Below, piece by piece: positions 7,158 to 8,045 of a stretch of DNA of 8,045 nt. Position numbers and translations under genes: made by a program. The notes beneath the pieces are model-generated. The model made no database searches and was not told where the DNA came from. It worked only from the letters and a program-made list of their open reading frames with translations. How positions within the stretch are numbered: the stretch's first letter is position 1; each line of letters begins with the position of its first letter. Origin of the DNA: Oscillospiraceae bacterium (lineage in GTDB: Bacteria; Bacillota; Clostridia; Oscillospirales; Acutalibacteraceae); the NCBI GenBank assembly GCA_009786735.1, contig WQRM01000064.1, positions 1-8,045 of the forward strand, read 5' to 3'.

Positions 7158-7235
7158 GTCGCTTCGCTGTGGTCTATCATCGTCTAAATCAAATCTTAAA
7201 GTTCTTTTGGTTACTTTTCTTTCAAGAAAAATAAC
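7158..7235 (+). repeat. Dispersed palindromic element, copy 2
   Basis: Read on the + strand, GTCGCTTCGCTGTG (7158-7171) and CTATC are followed by a spacer, TTAAAGTTCTTTTG, and a terminal A/T-rich hairpin (7210-7221 with 7224-7235, one C-A mismatch). The first fourteen bases are identical to copy 1, and block order is the same. The spacer lacks the internal GAAGCGG-type hairpin of copy 1 and is shorter. It fills most of the gap between the ThiF-like and lipoprotein genes, in inverted orientation to copy 1, so the two copies bracket the lipoprotein and isomerase genes. Confidence 0.7.
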
Positions 7236-7251
7236 GCCCGCGCGGCGAGCG
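7226..7251 (-). terminator. Probable intrinsic terminator after the ThiF-like gene
   Basis: On the - strand CGCTCG (7251-7246) pairs with CGGGCG (7240-7235), one G-U pair, around the loop CCGCG. It is followed directly by TTATTTTTC (7234-7226). It lies 23 bases past the ThiF-like stop codon, so it would end that transcript before the lipoprotein gene. Its T-tract is the arm of the neighbouring palindromic element, so the element supplies part of the terminator. Confidence 0.55.
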
Positions 7252-7273
7252 CACTTCATGCCCGCAGAGGCGC

Positions 7274-7984
7274 TTACGCACACGCCTCGCACTCCACATT
7301 GCGCGGCAGTGCCACGCGGTGGAACTCGCCCTGCAGGGCATCGATGGTGAGCAGGGTGTTGGTGAGCAATTCGCCCGCGCCGGTGACGAACTTGATGGCT
7401 TCCATCGCCTGCAGCGTGCCGGCGAGCCCCGCGGCTACCCCCAACACGGCCTTGTTTTGCGGACCGGGCGGCGGCTGGCGAAAGATGCATCGAAAGCACG
7501 TGCAGCCCGGCAGCCAGGTCATCAGCTGTGACGAAAAGCCCATCACACCTGCATGACAAAACGGCTTTTGCGCCGCCGTGCAGGCATCGTTGATCATGAA
7601 TTTCGTGGCGAAGTTGTCGCTGCAGTCCAGCACGAAATCGTAATCCGCAATCAGCGCCGCGATGTTGTCCTCCGTCACGCGCATGTGGTGGGTGATGACC
7701 TGCACTTCGGGGTTCAGGTCACGCAGCACACCGGCGGCGGAGTCTACCTTGGGCACATTGATGCGGCTGGTGCTGTGCGCAATTTGCCGGTTGAGATTGC
7801 TCAGTTCCACCACGTCGCTGTCCGCCAGGGCAATCGTGCCCATGCCCGCGGCAGCGAGATACAGCGCTGCAGGGCTGCCCAAGCCGCCCGCACCAATCAG
7901 CAGCACGCGACCAGCACTTAACCGAGCTTGCCCGCCCTCGCCAATTTCGTCCAAAAGCAATTGTCTTGCGTATCGTTCGTTCAT
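7274..7984 (-). CDS. ThiF/MoeB/HesA-family E1-like adenylyltransferase
   Basis: A 236-residue cytoplasmic enzyme that activates the C-terminal glycine of a ubiquitin-like sulfur carrier (ThiS or MoaD type) as an acyl-adenylate, in thiamine, molybdopterin or related sulfur chemistry. Visible: RYARQLLL at the N-terminus with the Arg finger (Arg7); nucleotide-binding GAGGLGS at 31-37; DSDVVELSNLNRQ with Asp57 and Arg66; Lys79; DCSDN with Asp120 and Asp123; zinc ligands CFRC (163-166) and CEAC (232-235). Length matches ThiF/MoeB without the extra rhodanese domain of MOCS3-like proteins. An additional cysteine (Cys161) sits beside the first CxxC. GAGGAT six bases before the ATG supports the start. 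No carrier-protein gene is seen downstream, and upstream lies outside the window, so ThiF and MoeB cannot be told apart. Confidence 0.9.
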   Translation of the reverse strand: MNERYARQLLLDEIGEGGQARLSAGRVLLIGAGGLGSPAALYLAAAGMGTIALADSDVVELSNLNRQIAHSTSRINVPKVDSAAGVLRDLNPEVQVITHHMRVTEDNIAALIADYDFVLDCSDNFATKFMINDACTAAQKPFCHAGVMGFSSQLMTWLPGCTCFRCIFRQPPPGPQNKAVLGVAAGLAGTLQAMEAIKFVTGAGELLTNTLLTIDALQGEFHRVALPRNVECEACA

Positions 7985-8003
7985 GGTTATCCTCTTTGCT
8001 CGT

Positions 8004-8034
8004 GTAGGGGCGGCAATCTGCCGCCCGGAATTTT
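8004..8034. repeat. GC-rich REP-like palindrome
   Basis: GGGCGGCA (8008-8015) and TGCCGCCC (8019-8026) form a perfect eight-pair stem with an ATC loop, flanked by GTAG on the left and GGAATTTT on the right. The GTAGGGGCGGC pattern resembles short dispersed palindromes common between genes in gut Clostridia; that resemblance is from memory. On the + strand the stem is followed by four T and could act as a weak terminator. On the - strand it lies 20 bases upstream of the ThiF-like start codon, in its 5' leader or promoter region. Confidence 0.6.
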
Positions 8035-8045
8035 GATAGCGAGTG

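Noticed and set aside
7107..7200. Promoter for the lipoprotein-isomerase-mannosidase unit
   Set aside because: Several TTGAAA- or TTGATT-like boxes occur on the - strand, but none has a matching -10 box at 16-18 bases, so no promoter is called.
7107..7559. N-terminal extension of the lipoprotein to 7559
   Set aside because: It would overlap the end of the ThiF-like gene in another frame and would bury the signal peptide inside the protein. The ATG at 7104-7106 has its own ribosome binding site.
1..8045. CRISPR array, tRNA or rRNA genes, insertion sequence or phage genes
   Set aside because: I saw no regularly spaced direct repeats, no cloverleaf-like or rRNA-like stretch, and no transposase, integrase or phage structural protein on either strand.

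Overview
The window is about 8 kb of moderately GC-rich bacterial chromosome with tight gene packing, purine-rich Shine-Dalgarno sites and one near-consensus sigma-70/sigma-A promoter. A yybP-ykoY-type leader with an intrinsic terminator, short dispersed palindromes and the protein flavours suggest a Gram-positive gut-type Clostridia (Oscillospiraceae/Ruminococcaceae-like). That assignment is inference; no rRNA or marker gene is present.

Left part, + strand. At the left edge is a small, frame-disrupted membrane-peptide gene (14-189) with a run of seven A immediately after its ATG. A strong promoter (208-236) then drives a structured leader (about 243-359) that resembles a yybP-ykoY manganese riboswitch followed by an intrinsic terminator. 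It precedes an 847-residue P2A-type cation ATPase (424-2967) with the complete catalytic and transmembrane ion-site residues of the calcium/manganese pumps. Leader and gene together look like a self-contained Mn2+-responsive efflux unit.

Middle, - strand. A hairpin at 2974-3000 separates the ATPase from a convergent gene set that reads, in transcription order, lipoprotein (7106-6444), TIM-barrel sugar isomerase/epimerase-like protein (6417-5656) and family GH38 alpha-mannosidase (5585-3006). The 26-bp gap between lipoprotein and isomerase and the short gap before the mannosidase suggest co-transcription. The two enzymes point to intracellular processing of a mannose-containing sugar, but no transporter or regulator lies in the window. 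The mannosidase carries an unusual cysteine-rich insert near its C-terminus.

Right part, - strand. A ThiF/MoeB/HesA-type E1-like adenylyltransferase (7984-7274) with four zinc-ligand cysteines lies upstream of the lipoprotein, separated from it by a probable terminator. No ubiquitin-like sulfur carrier partner is visible.

Two degenerate copies of one palindromic intergenic element lie in opposite orientations (5602-5692 and 7158-7235). The first runs into the isomerase gene and encodes its last dozen residues. A third, unrelated GC-rich palindrome sits at the right edge. The candidates most worth a second look are the riboswitch-ATPase unit, the A-tract frame break, the repeat-derived protein tail and the cysteine-rich mannosidase insert. 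I see no clear evidence of a wholly new multi-gene system.
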